Of a stretch of 64,000 nt of DNA, positions 1 through 11,297 are shown piece by piece. Made by a program: the position numbers and the translations under genes. Origin of the DNA: Takakia lepidozioides (Eukaryota > Streptophyta > Takakiopsida > Takakiales > Takakiaceae); the NCBI GenBank assembly GCA_030704615.1, contig CM060733.1, positions 8,058,001 through 8,122,000 of the forward strand. The letters run 5' to 3'. Numbering within the stretch: position 1 is the first letter of the stretch; every line of letters begins with the position of its first letter. The notes beneath the pieces are model-generated. The model searched no databases. It saw only the letters and a program-made list of their open reading frames with translations, and had not been told where the DNA came from.

Positions 1-285
1 ACTCACAAAAGAGTAGTGTTTTTTTTGAAGATTTCCGGTTCTTAAGAGAGGTCCACTGATGCAGACCAATAGAGTGGGCGGTAGTATTATCGGCGCCCTG
101 CATTTCTTTGATACCACTGACCGACATTGCCAAGCTTCATATGTACTTGGCAACGTACTGCCATCACTTGGAAGTTCGGCGCCTTCATGGGCACTCCAAG
201 GCGCAAAATGCTTGTCATTCGAGACTCTCAAGATACGGAAAGGAATGTGCGTTGGGGGGCCCGATGTCCAGTAGAGTCCCCGAGG

Positions 286-2640
286 ATGCGCACAGCTCAG
301 ATGCTTGTTCTTTTTCTTGCTTTTCTCTCTGGAATTGTGGGTTCACATGGATTCGGATACATGTCCACAATAGCAGCTTCTTATGGTGAAGCGGGTGTAG
401 TGTGTGCGATTGAGGCAAGTGGGGAACAGCAGGTACTTTGCTGGGGAAGAAATAATTCACAGGTGGTTACTCTCTCCACCTCTGTTCCTGAGCCATTTCT
501 GGCTATATCTGGCGGCGATGGCTTCATGTGCGGATTGAAAGCCCGCAGTTCCCAACCCTTCTGCTGGCAAGGAAATAACACGGACGTGAACACAATTCCC
601 CAGGAGTATCAAACCCAGAGCTACAAATCTCTTGCCGCAGGAGCATATCACGTATGTGGGATCCCAGCTACTCCCTCTAGGTACGGAAATCTTGCACGGG
701 TAGATTGTTGGGGGACAAGTGCGAATGGGGGAAGTTTTCCCACACCTAGCCTGTCAGCACTTGAGTCGATTGTAGCAGGCAACGGGTTCGCTTGTGGGGT
801 CTATAAGCAGACCAAAACCGCCGTCTGCTGGGGTGACTCCCAGCGGAATGTGACCACGCCTCTAAAGAAAGTCCGGTTTGAGAGTCTGTCTGCAGGCAGG
901 GACCATGTGTGTGGAATAGCCATGCGCAGCAAGGTTGCAATTTGCTGGGGGGATAACAGCAGAGGGCAAGCTGACGCCCCCACCAATATCTCCTTCATGG
1001 CCATTGCTTCCGGATTCTATCATACTTGTGGGATATTAAATAGCAGTCATGAGGTGCAGTGCTGGGGAGATGCGAGCATCAATCGAACAGTGGTGCCCGT
1101 CGGAGCAGATTTTATGGCTCTCACTGCTGCCTCTAATGTGACATGTGGAGTGAGAGAAAACAATTTGTTAGCAGTCTGTTGGGGGGACGGCGCAAACTAT
1201 CAACCACCCCTCGAGCTCTTCAGCCCTGGGATTTGTGGCAGTGCGCCATGTGGTAGAGGGGAGTTTGCATTCAACTCCAGTGTGATAGACAGCACCCTCC
1301 CAAGCATTTGTTTCAATAGGTCTCAGAGAGTCTGTGCTCCTTGTGCTGGGACATGCCCACCAGGGACCTTTCTATCATCTGCATGCTCGGCCGACTCAGA
1401 CAGGCAATGTACGGACTGCTCGCTCTGCCAGAATTCTCTCTGCCAGGCTGTTTGTAGAGCTCACTCTATTCCAGTGGGTGCGCCATTCAGTGACATCTAC
1501 AAAACTACCGTGAGGGATGAGGGTACAGGCGCAATCGTTGCCGCAGCAACAGTTGGGGGGGTCGTGGTAGCCCTGCTATGTGCATTGCTGCTCTGCGTGG
1601 TGTATAGAAAAAGAGTAACACATTCCCTCTTTCGGTGTGGGTCTAAGACGCGGGACTCAGTAGAGAATGGCCTCATGCAGACTTCATCCTGTGCGACTTC
1701 CATCTCAGGTCACACTCGAAAGCCCTCACATGAAATGATTCGCATGCAAGCTTTCCGCTTGGCCGAGCTGCGGGATGCAACTAATGGCTTCAAGGAGCTC
1801 AACGAACTTGGACGGGGCAGCTACGGCTTTGTCTACAAAGCATTGCTTCCCGATGGGCGCCAGGTAGCAGTCAAACGAGCCAATGCTGCCCGACGCATCC
1901 ACTGCAACAGCCGAGATTTTGAGTCGGAGCTCGAACTTCTGTGCAAATTGAGGCATTCACAGCTGGTTAATCTGGTGGGATACTGTGAGGAGATGGGGGA
2001 GAGGCTTCTGGTCTACGAGTTCATGCCTAACGGCACGCTTCACGACCATCTCCATGGAGGGCTCGCGCAACTCAGTTGGGCTTTGCGATACAAGATCGCA
2101 GTGCAATCTGCTCGGGGAATAGAATACCTACACAAGGACGCATGCCCGCGAGTAGTACACAAAGATATCAAGTCCTCTAATATTCTGCTGGACGGTGATT
2201 GGAATGCTCGGGTGGCAGACTTCGGGTTGTCTCTCTCAGCTGGGGTGCCTTCAGGGGACGCCAAGGATGAGCGCATGTCACCAGTCCAGCAGTCTGCGGT
2301 AGGCTACACTGATCCTGATTACTTCAAGTCCCAAAGCTTCACTGACAAGAGTGATGTTTACAGCTTTGGAGTAGTACTGCTAGAAATCTTGTGCGGGAGG
2401 AAGGCATTTGACACGGACTACAGCATTCCCAGCATTGTTGCCTGGGCCGCCCCTTATGTTCAACAAGGGAAAGCAGCATCTATTCTTGATTCAAGCTTAG
2501 AGCTACCAAAGAGTGTGGACCCTTTGTTGAGAGTGGCAGAGATTGCAGAGTTGTGTGTCCGACAGGCACCTGATGAAAGGCCTGGCATTTCGGACGTCGC
2601 AGCATGGCTTGAGCTCGTGGGGCGGGGCCATGCCTTGTAG
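286..2640 (+). CDS. CRINKLY4-like receptor kinase, intronless
   Basis: Single-exon ORF of 784 residues from the ATG at 286. Upstream in-frame codons lack a signal peptide, whereas this start gives a hydrophobic leader (MLVLFLAFLSGIVG). The ectodomain holds seven CRINKLY4/RCC1-like repeats of the C-G-(V/I) ... CWG type (for example CGVYKQTKTAVCWGD, CGIAMRSKVAICWGD), then a cysteine-rich TNFR-like stretch with CAPCAGTCPPGTF, one membrane segment (AIVAAATVGGVVVALLCALL) and a kinase domain with GRGSYGFVYK, VAVKR, DIKSSNILLD and DFGLS. In Arabidopsis and maize this family controls epidermal and other cell-fate decisions at the plasma membrane. The protein lacks the long tail after the kinase seen in ACR4, so it may be closer to the shorter CRINKLY4-related receptors. 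The catalytic loop reads VVHKDIKSSN, with Lys where HRD kinases have Arg. Lack of introns matches the family. Confidence 0.93.
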   Translation: MRTAQMLVLFLAFLSGIVGSHGFGYMSTIAASYGEAGVVCAIEASGEQQVLCWGRNNSQVVTLSTSVPEPFLAISGGDGFMCGLKARSSQPFCWQGNNTDVNTIPQEYQTQSYKSLAAGAYHVCGIPATPSRYGNLARVDCWGTSANGGSFPTPSLSALESIVAGNGFACGVYKQTKTAVCWGDSQRNVTTPLKKVRFESLSAGRDHVCGIAMRSKVAICWGDNSRGQADAPTNISFMAIASGFYHTCGILNSSHEVQCWGDASINRTVVPVGADFMALTAASNVTCGVRENNLLAVCWGDGANYQPPLELFSPGICGSAPCGRGEFAFNSSVIDSTLPSICFNRSQRVCAPCAGTCPPGTFLSSACSADSDRQCTDCSLCQNSLCQAVCRAHSIPVGAPFSDIYKTTVRDEGTGAIVAAATVGGVVVALLCALLLCVVYRKRVTHSLFRCGSKTRDSVENGLMQTSSCATSISGHTRKPSHEMIRMQAFRLAELRDATNGFKELNELGRGSYGFVYKALLPDGRQVAVKRANAARRIHCNSRDFESELELLCKLRHSQLVNLVGYCEEMGERLLVYEFMPNGTLHDHLHGGLAQLSWALRYKIAVQSARGIEYLHKDACPRVVHKDIKSSNILLDGDWNARVADFGLSLSAGVPSGDAKDERMSPVQQSAVGYTDPDYFKSQSFTDKSDVYSFGVVLLEILCGRKAFDTDYSIPSIVAWAAPYVQQGKAASILDSSLELPKSVDPLLRVAEIAELCVRQAPDERPGISDVAAWLELVGRGHAL

Positions 2641-4195
2641 CATAGTCCTATCTGAGGAGAGGTGAGTATTCCTACTTAGATTTTGCCCCCTGTTTTCATA
2701 GGGCTGGCTGGTTACTCCAGGGCTCAAATAGAAAAGTGTACAATAGTTGTTTTCCATCACATGGGGGCAGAGAGAGCAACAGGGTGAGGGAGAGGCTAGG
2801 CTTTCCCTGCAGCCATACCTGTGGGTTTCAACACCTCGTGTACTGGCAGTCAGCAAGGATTAGTGATTTTAGTAATTGATCAGAGGCAGCAGCATAGTGC
2901 TTGACAGGATCACTGATCAGTAATAGCGGTAGTAGATCATATTGATCAAAGAGAAAGAACCAGCTATCCGGACCAAAAGCCAAGAGGGGCCATTCTAGGA
3001 GTGTACAATGAATTTCTATACTATCAGAGGCAGAGAAGGATTTATTAATATCATGACAGCTCTCTGACTATTTTTTCCACCCTCTGTGTTTCTAGGCTCT
3101 CTTCCAAGATCACTTAAACATGCAGGGACACTCAAATCTGCAAACCTTTTTCTCCAGATATGCAGGTAGGTTGCTTTGGGTTGTTGTATTCATCAGAGAA
3201 CGACAAAAAGCATGAAAGAAAAAAATATTTTTGTCCCTAGGAAGCGCAAATGGCCCAAGGAAAGACAGGACACATTCTTGACCTCTTTGACAGTCCGGTA
3301 ATGATAGGATGAAAGAAACTTGCCCTTCTCACTGCAAGCTCTCACTGGCGTGGCTTCATTCTGGACCTGATCAGGAAGTCTATCAGCCCATCCAAGTACT
3401 CAGTGGATTTCTAAGGACTGGATCCCATCGGATCCCTCACTTGCCGTCTCACACCTCAGAGAAGGAGAGAGGAGTGGGGCCAATGAAAGGAGGAATTAGA
3501 AGTGAGGCTACCTTACCAGCACCACTGCTTGAAGCTCGCATAAGATGCTTCTGTTGTGTCCCCAGCGCATGTAACTACTATCTCTCGGCCTGGACTATGT
3601 TTCCTCTGCGTTCTATTGCTACTGCAGACCACCAGCAGCCTCCAACCTTTTGCTCTTAAAATCAAAAAACAACTTGCCAAACTCTTGACCTCACTGATTT
3701 GGACCCTACCATAAACCCTATTAGACCATCCAAATACTCGTCCGACTCTTAAGATTAATGATTTTAACTATGCCATCAGTGGGTTGCTGTTTGATCACCT
3801 TCACAATCGAGAATAGGTTTGTTACAACTTGAAACAGCTACTTCAACCAGGCTGCTGCTGGCAGAAACACTCTTCATCCTCATTCCAGGTGTGCGGGTGT
3901 CCTACTCCCCCAAGTTCAAATCCCCTATTGCAACTTGACATGGGGCCTACTCTTGTGGTTCATCAACTAAAGACAGTCTAAAGACAGTCAATTAGCTAGT
4001 GTGTCCAGCACGGCCACCTATAGTCAACTACACCAGCTGATTTCTTTAGTTTCCATGGCAAGTTACCTATGCACTAGCCAAGAATCCAGCACAGCAAACC
4101 AACCAAAATTAACCTAGCAAGTCCTTGCCGTGACAATCATTCAATGGGAATGAATTTCCCATCTCCTGGTGTAACCGCACATTTCAAGCCTAATC
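2641..4195. other. Intergenic, convergent 3' ends
   Basis: About 1.55 kb between the stop of the receptor kinase and the stop of the carboxypeptidase, which are transcribed toward each other. It should hold both 3' UTRs. I see short open frames only, none with a recognisable domain, and no clear repeat. Confidence 0.6.
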
Positions 4196-7100
4196 TCAGC
4201 TTGAAAATCCACTCCCTGATTGCTTGTTCTCTGGTTCAGTTTCCAAGGTCTCTGGGGTATGATGATCCCCAAGCTGTTTTCCACGTGTCCAACGCCGGAG
4301 CATCTCCAATGCATGCTTGGGCTGGTCCATGGGTACCATGTGTCCAGCATCATGTACCTACATACAACAACAGATTGTTGAAAAGACAAACCTTAGCTGC
4401 GGCGGAGTAACCAAACTATGTCACTCCTATCCCTACAACTGGTGAATGGAAGTGAACATGTTCGCTGCCTGCAGCAAGGTATTTCCATGTGCAAGCTGGT
4501 CACATCTTGCACATGCACATCTTGCCACGCTGGACTAGCCCACAGAAAAGACACCTTCTTTTGCAAGTCCAATCAAGGTCGAGGCTGCTTCGACCACCTC
4601 CAGCAGACAGTTAAGATGTTAAAACCATACCTTCAAAAAGTTCAAAGGACCATAGCCAGTGACGTGGCCTGCTTCCTTGCCATCAACTTCAAAGGTTTTC
4701 CAGGGTGCCTTGGCATATTCTATCTGCCCAGACCAATCCATGGCTGTCACCCATCTTGAGTTACCTGTTTGGGAATAATACAAAACACGAAGTGTAAAAT
4801 CAGCCAACTTGTGCCAGCATTCAACTTTCCGTGATGGGCATGAGAGCAACTTATGACTGCAAGCCAGGCCTCCAATGCTAGAACACCAGTTCATAAAAAA
4901 AGGGATATTAGACTTTGCTCATTAGACTTTCTTTGTAATGAATTGTGGGCCATAGATCCTGCACTCCAGCAGAATGTCCTCAGAGTTGCTACAACCAGAG
5001 ACAAAGACACAGTCACAGACAGACAAAGAAAGGAAGGTAGATAGAGCATCACTATCATTTCGCCACAAGATGAAGAACATGTACAACCCAAGTTAGTAAC
5101 ACAAAGGTGATAAATGTGATCAGTTGAATCCCTTATCAAACTTACCCAGCCAATTGCAGATGAGATCGTACTCCCCAGCATAAATTAGGACCTCAATGCC
5201 ATCCTCCAATAGTGCGGGAATTCCCTTCTCCAAATTCTTCATCCAGTCAACAAGCATGGCTTCATACACTAGTGGGCTGCATGACACAAACTTGCGGTCC
5301 CCCACCCCCAAGGCATCCCGGACTGATACGTTGTTAAGGTAGGTCTCCATATTTGAGAAGTCGTAGCACAGACCACCCATGCTGCAATCCTTCCTTATGT
5401 CGTAGTACTGAGAAAGGGATACCCCAAGTCCTCCCATTAGAATGTACTGATAAGACGTTGTTTGCTGTTGAGTACTCACATTAGATTGTACTCATAAGAC
5501 GTTGTTTGCCGTAGCCTTGTGGCCATTGACCCCGCGCCCAGTTTGAGCGGGAACAAAAGGGACAGAACCTACCTCTGTCAGGGGCTGACGTTGGTAGTGT
5601 GACTTACCATCATATATAGAATTAATCCGGGTACTCACATTAGAGACAGACCTCAACCAGTAGAGTGAGCTGGCAATTAGAAGTAAACCAGCACCAGATT
5701 ATCACAGCAGAAGCCTGGCTATTTCCAATTTATAAAAATAATAACACAAGAATACCATTCGTGCATGGTAATTGGCTTTCCAACAAAATAGAAACTTAAA
5801 GGGTGATGTTTAGCAAATTATTTCGTACAAGGCTGAATACGTACGTTGATGTTGCCAGCAATTGTCAAAATAGCATTGAAAATGCTTTCGCAAATTAAGT
5901 ATGCAGCGACACACGTGATGGTTCCCTTGTTTCCTGCACGAAACAGAAAAAGCACAACCTAACATATCAGCAGCCCACACACATTTGCAAATCAACGTTC
6001 TGATAACTACCAAGCAAAATTTTATTTGCACGTCTTAATCTAACTCTCCACGAAAAACCACAATCTTCTCACTTTAAGGACAATCCATAGTCTGAGCTAA
6101 ACATGTAGACTGTACTAAAGGCACTTATGTTGAGACAGAAATAAGAATAACAGGCCAGCAAATAGACAAATGTGCAAGCCATCTTTCTCCTTCTGGAAAG
6201 TAACTCTGTAAATGCAGCAAACTTACCATTTCACAAACTCTTTTTCTTGAAATGTACGTAGGGAAGAAGCTCACCACACAACTTGATCGACGTGGAACAG
6301 GCAGGAAACAGCTTGCCGATCCTTTTGTGATCAGAATCATCAATGAGGCCCATTTCAAGAGCATAATCCGCATAGGCTTCATACTGAATGTCTGGATCTG
6401 TGAGACCATTTCCAATAGCAAAGCCCTACCAAGCACACATTTAAATGGTGAGTCCAATGGTTCAGAAGCTCTGGTATCCTGTTCTGGTCAAAGAGTCCAT
6501 ATGCTCAAGTGGTCAATGCTGGGGTGTCAGATCCTCATGAAAAGAATCAGAAGGATCTTGATGTCTGACCACTACAAAAACCACATGAATGACATGGGGA
6601 CATATGCTCAAGTGGTCAATGCTGGGATGTGAGTTCCTCATGAAAAGAATCAGAAGGATCTTGATATCTGACCAACAAAAACCACATGAGTAATCTTCAC
6701 CTTCAAATTGATGGGAACCCCTTCTTTCTTTTTGTTGGCCTCGTGGAGACGTTCAGTGACAGCTGGCACGTAGTGGCCTGCGTAGGATTCTCCCGTCACA
6801 AAAAAATTATTTTTAGCATATTCGGGATGAGCTTTGAAGAATGCCTGTCATACAGCGGCACAAACATGATTAGGATTGATTGGCAGTTGGAAGAACCAAC
6901 CAGAAAGGTAGATCCCTGAGAGGCAAGTAACTGCAAAGAGCATTGACTTCATTGTAACATTCGACATGAGCTACAAGTCAACTAAAAGAAAGTCAATCTA
7001 GAATCTTGCATCATTAGTCTATTATAAGGCCTTCAGCCTCGTATTTCCTTCTCACCAACACTCATACACATGGCCATTTACAGGGTGCCAAGACAGCCAC

Positions 7101-7853
7101 CTGAAAGAAATCGTACATGTCTTCACTCACTCCTTTCTCGTCGTGGCGGATATCTCGCACATCAGTGCTGTAACTGAAGCCAGTCCCTACTGGTTGATCA
7201 ACAAAGATGATGCTTGATACCTGTTTAAGTAGAAGGCTTCACCAAAATCAGGTATTCCAACAATATATGAAACTATCAATAAGAGTGTGCCACAGCTACT
7301 TGATGAACCTCTGGGTGCAGGAAATGATGTGATTATTTGTGGTTCAATAGATTCTGGAACAATTGTTAACTCAATATTTGAACCAAGAGTTTCATTGACA
7401 AATAGAAGTGAACGATAGTGGCATAATGGAGTCCCTTCAGAGGCACTTACTTCACCTCATTAAAACTTTGCATAGACAGAGCTGCTGGCACATAAATGGT
7501 GGCAATGCCACAAAGCTCTTAGATGCACAGAACAGACTGTGTCTGCAACTAAGTTACAAACTTAATGAGAACTTCTTAAGCACATTGAGCAGTGCATCAC
7601 TTCAATTGTAGGGGGAAGCTATACCTTGTCCCAACCATAGTCATTCCACACCAAAGTTAGATTGTCTGTGATATGGAAGGGCCCATTCTCGTAGAACAAC
7701 GCAAGCTCACTGGCACACCCTGGGCCACCAGTCATCCAAAGCACCAATGGATCTTCTGTTTTGTTGCTTCGTGACTCAAAGAAGAAGTAGAACATCCTGC
7801 ACCAAATCACCATCACATGTGCTTATGTGCAAAATTTTGCACAGAACAGTGTC

Positions 7854-7908
<55 letters not shown>

Positions 7909-8544
7909 CCATGCCAGTGCTTCATCGATAGCATACCACCTAATATGTCCAAAACTACAGACGTAGATGAACACAAATCCCCTGTCGTAAGGCTGTCGTC
8001 AGCTATGTACTGATACTCAGGCTATTTTAATCTGAACTTTACAGGTCTATAACAATTTTCAAGACGATAATCACATTCAGAAGACTCGAAAGAGTGACAG
8101 CGAACGCAAGGCTCACATAGCCTGTTTCGGGCCAAATGCAAGTCTACGGAATCAAGACCTTCTAAACCCGCAAGAAAATGAGACATAGAGATCAAATTAC
8201 TTCGCAGCATGAGTGCGTTCTAGGGCAAAATATCCTGCATATTGGCCAAGCTCCTCTGTGCTTACAGCCGCTCCCGAATCTCCTTTGATGTCCAAATTGA
8301 TCCGTTTCTCTTGAAGCTGTGGTCCATCGTCTGAAGCCGCTCGTTCCTCCGCAGCTCCAGGTAACAAATTGAGAGCTTTGATTAAACGCTCCGCCTGTCC
8401 CTGGGGAAATCGTGCACTATTTCCGTGGCTAAAATGTGACTCTTTGACACCAGGAACCCTAGAAATGCGCGTTGCAGTAACACAGACTGACAGATGGAGA
8501 AGAAAAACCACGCAGACAACCTTGAACCTGCTCAATCCCGCCAT
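4196..8544 (-). CDS. Serine carboxypeptidase, SCPL48/49-like (class III)
   Basis: Nine exons on the minus strand, all joined in phase: 8544-8201, 7796-7625, 7220-7101, 6844-6701, 6425-6275, 5933-5845, 5407-5146, 4764-4631, 4357-4196; about 525 residues. The start gives a signal peptide (FKVVCVVFLLHLSVCVTA), then a propeptide and YAGYFALERT, the usual start of mature plant carboxypeptidases. Family motifs follow: TGGPGCASELALFYENGPF (oxyanion region), DQPVGTGFSY, GESYAGHYVPA with the catalytic Ser, YAGEYDLICNWLG with the catalytic Asp, and VHDAGHMVPMDQP with the catalytic His. ALGVGDRKFVSCS is typical of the SCPL47-49 group. It should be a secreted or vacuolar S10 peptidase that removes C-terminal residues; the acyltransferase branch of the family looks less likely. 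All intron borders are GT-AG. Intron 1 has a TC repeat and intron 4 a tandem duplication. Confidence 0.93.
5482..5620. repeat. Dispersed repeat, GGGGTCAAT family, copy A
   Basis: Shares with 19412-19530 (inverted) and 29395-29475 a block that includes TGTACTCATAAGACGTTG and the core TTGTGGCCATTGACCCCGCG. It lies in carboxypeptidase intron 6, and an extra partial copy of its edge precedes it at about 5437-5470. Confidence 0.8.
6498..6700. repeat. Tandem duplication of about 103 bp in an SCP intron
   Basis: The phrase CATATGCTCAAGTGGTCAAT starts at 6498 and again at 6601, and the following TCATGAAAAGAATCAGAAGG also repeats, giving two units of about 103 bp with few differences. The second unit runs up to the 5' splice site of carboxypeptidase exon 4 (donor at 6700/6699). 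It looks like a recent local duplication within the intron. Confidence 0.85.
7853..7907. repeat. (TC)n microsatellite in SCP intron 1
   Basis: An almost pure run of TC dinucleotides of about 50 bases inside the first intron of the carboxypeptidase gene, close to the 3' splice site at 7797. In the transcript sense it is a GA run, not a pyrimidine tract. Confidence 0.95.
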
Positions 8545-9790
8545 ATCTGAATCCCCCTCTCTTCCCTCTCCCTTATCTCTTCTGCTTACCCCAATGTCTA
8601 CGCGTCCATCATCACACCTGCATCTTTCTTCCCGTCATTCCCCTCTTACAACCAAATTCCCCCCTCACACACACTCTACCTCCTCCTTCCTCTTCAAGAA
8701 GGCGGATCTCTTTGTATTGTAGGTCTGTCTCTTGTCCCGTCTCTAAAGCTGAATACACGCCACAAACATCAGGAATCGGCACAACACGTCCTTTGTAGGA
8801 TGCCTTCCAACGCAAGATCAAGGTGGCTGGCCATGCAATCCGGCTAGGCCTACGCAAAAGCCAAGCAAGGAGCACCCCGCTGCTGCTGTACACGTATCCC
8901 ACGCTTGCATTCATTTACGCTAATTCTAATCTCGCAAGCTAGCATATATTTTCCTAGCTGTTCCATATTTTTGCTTTTTAGTGGAGGCCGGTATAGGAGG
9001 AATCCCGACCTCACAAAGGGGTAACTCAACTTTACTTTGAGGCAAAAATTTAATAATGTAAATTGGAACCTGAACCATCTTCACCCTTGTTCTGGGGAAT
9101 TTTGAAGGTGAAAATAGTTACAATGGGAGCGACCAATAGGGAGGTAATGCGGGAGAGCAATGGGAGGAAAACTTAGCAAGGACGAGGACGGTCTCGCTAT
9201 GCTGTGAAGCATGCGCGCAGGAAGCAGATCAGTCCTCAAGGATTTTCCACGTGAGCTGCATGCCCTGCGTGTTGCACTTCCACCAGCCTTGCGGGACCCC
9301 CATTCTCCACCACGCTACTAGCAAGCTTCTCTTGGGCCTCCAGAAGCAATGCATCTTCCTGTTGCAATCGGTTCAGTTGTTCTGCCAAAAATGCAACAAA
9401 CCCAGGGTCATGTGCTACATTCTCCAGGCTTGGTACCACCCTTGTGAATTCTGGGAGGGCCTGACGGAGGAATGCGGGTATCTGGAATTCCCGTGTCTCC
9501 CACTTGGCAGACTTAGGTCACTGTAGCACTGGATTGTGTAGATGAGAGGCACGCGTAAGTGTAGGCTTCCTGACTGTACATAGTCTTGAGGGATGTCCAC
9601 TCACCCCATTTGGATGATGATCACAGCATGTATTAGTTTAGCTCTCGCATATCGATGGCTTCGAATTGCAATTTGAGCTTCAGTCCAGCTGGTCCGCTCC
9701 ACAAGTGTACGACCCAAGAGCAGGGATTGTTATCACAGGTAACCTAGTCACAGAGGTAGAAGTTTAGGTAAGCCCGAAACAGAGAGACAC
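8545..9790. other. Shared upstream region of the SCP and LYR genes
   Basis: About 1.25 kb between two divergent starts (8544 minus, 9791 plus). It should carry both promoters. Apart from the PHYLLO-derived fragment at 9192-9508 described separately, I see no motif I would call with confidence. Confidence 0.55.
9192..9508 (-). pseudogene. Truncated duplicate of the PHYLLO 3' end (menH tail)
   Basis: On the minus strand this segment matches the last exon of PHYLLO (about 11,950-12,265) almost base for base. It reads VPSLENVAHDPGFVAFLAEQ with the same residues as the true exon, then runs to a VQHAGHAAHVENP version of the MenH catalytic-His motif. It lacks about 22-30 nucleotides that encode the KKATARARG stretch, and differs at scattered sites. 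No upstream menH exons accompany it and the core Ser and Asp motifs are absent, so it cannot be a working enzyme. It lies in the upstream region of the LYR-motif gene. Inference: a local DNA duplication of the PHYLLO terminus, since the copy continues into flanking bases, followed by deletion. Confidence 0.88.
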
Positions 9791-11297
9791 ATGTGGCGAT
9801 GGAGGGGGCGGGCAGCTTGGATGCGGAGACTACACAATGGCCCTGACACTTTGGAGGGCTTGCTGGAGCGGCATGTAGCAGGACGGCATGGACCCCGAAC
9901 CCCCGGTGTAACCAGCACCAGACGAGAGGCCTTGTCCCTGTACCGTGATATATGGCGAGCATCTCGTCTCTTTATCTGGACAAATCAACAAGGAGTGCCC
10001 TGGTAATGCACCTCTACCTTCTCTTTGGTCGTTCAGGTCGGTTGGCAATTTAGCTGCCAATGGTTGTGCGAGTTTTGAGATTCTATCAACTTTTTACCAG
10101 AGCCACACCTCTTTCTTTTTTATGGCAGTAAAGTGTCCTCAGGGAGAGATATTGCAGTCTGATTTGGTTTAGACAGCTGATAGGTATTTGAGTGCGTGTT
10201 TTCAGATCTCCCTGGAGTAGTCATACAGCAGTACTGTCGCATGCATTCATTCACTGGGTTTGGTTGTGATCTTGCTGTAGAAACCCCGTGTTATTTCCCC
10301 CGTGAAGTCCTATCGTCTCTGAATGTCATATTCAAATTTTACGTAAGCTAGTTTAAGTCTCAATCTTACAAGTGGGTATCTGCATGATCACCGTGGGAGT
10401 TCCTTAGTAAGATTGTAATTTACCTTGGTAGGAGAAATATCTTCCAGGAGTATTGGCCAGCATATTCTACTACTTCAAGTACGCGCTTTTGGTCTTTTCT
10501 CATTTTTGCAGCAGTTTGTTTGGCATTTTTGGGTGTCCAAGAGCATACATACTGGAACAAGCCATTACAAGAGTGATTGGATCTTGTGCGGTTGATTCAA
10601 CTTTGATAAAGTGCTCAGTAATCCATCATTGTGTTGCAGCAGTACGTTGATCTGAGCTACGGAAGTAAGAGTGATAGTGGTTGGGAGGGTGGCTTCTGAA
10701 AGGTGGAATGTTATGGACATTTCTTTTCACAGGAAGGAATTGCTACGGGAGAGTGCACGCCGTGAATTTGAGCAGGCCCGTTACGAGACTGACCCTGAAA
10801 TTGTGAGCCAAACTCATCTCTATGCAGCTTGGGAAAGTTGTGCTGATTTTGAATTACCTGAAGCAGAGATACCAATATGATTGCACTTTCCTACCTGTGG
10901 ATTGTTTGTTTAATCCATCTGCCTTTTTCAAGATTTGTTGAATGATACGAAAGCAACTTAGAGGCCTTTTGCTTCATCCATGTGCCTTCGGCAACAATAT
11001 GGTCTGTAATACAAAGGTGAATTAGGACTGAGTTTCAAAACATGGGCAATCAATTTTTGTCATCCTTCTCACCAAGGAAGGGATCTGATGGGGTTGTAGA
11101 TTACAAGATTACTGGTGGTGGGAAAGGATGCTGTGGAGACTGCTCTTGACAAGGTGCTATGATGGGCTTTAAACCCATTAATTGAAGGTTGTTGAATTGT
11201 TATCTATTGACCAATATGTAGAAATTAAAACTTGCAGCAAAGAGACGGAGCAAGTCTTCCACCAAACAGAAGGATACACTTAACCGAAGACAAGTAA
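9791..11297 (+). CDS. LYR-motif (complex 1 LYR family) protein, four exons
   Basis: Assembled from four short exons whose phases agree: 9791-10002, 10733-10802, 11100-11153 and 11238-11297, about 131 residues. Exon 1 holds the LYR signature (REALSLYRDIWRASRLF, then WTNQQGVPW), exon 2 KELLRESARREFEQARYETD, and exon 3 RLLVVGKDAVETALDK. This order (LYR, helix, AR-EFE-AR, D-P-E, G-D-A) is that of small mitochondrial LYR proteins that act as adaptors for iron-sulphur cluster delivery or respiratory-complex assembly; which member I cannot say. Exons 1 to 3 are well supported. Exon 4 (ends LTEDK, then TAA) rests on a good acceptor and phase only. The start is uncertain: the ATG at 9791 gives an arginine-rich leader that could be a mitochondrial presequence, and an ATG at 9821 is also in frame. 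It lies between two minus-strand genes. Confidence 0.78.

Noticed and set aside
127-285. Upstream extension of the receptor-kinase frame
   Set aside because: It begins at a TTG codon and would put about 50 residues before the signal peptide; the ATG at 286 gives a proper leader.
7747-8013. Open frames on both strands rich in Ser-Leu or Arg-Glu repeats
   Set aside because: They are the translation of the TC dinucleotide run in carboxypeptidase intron 1.
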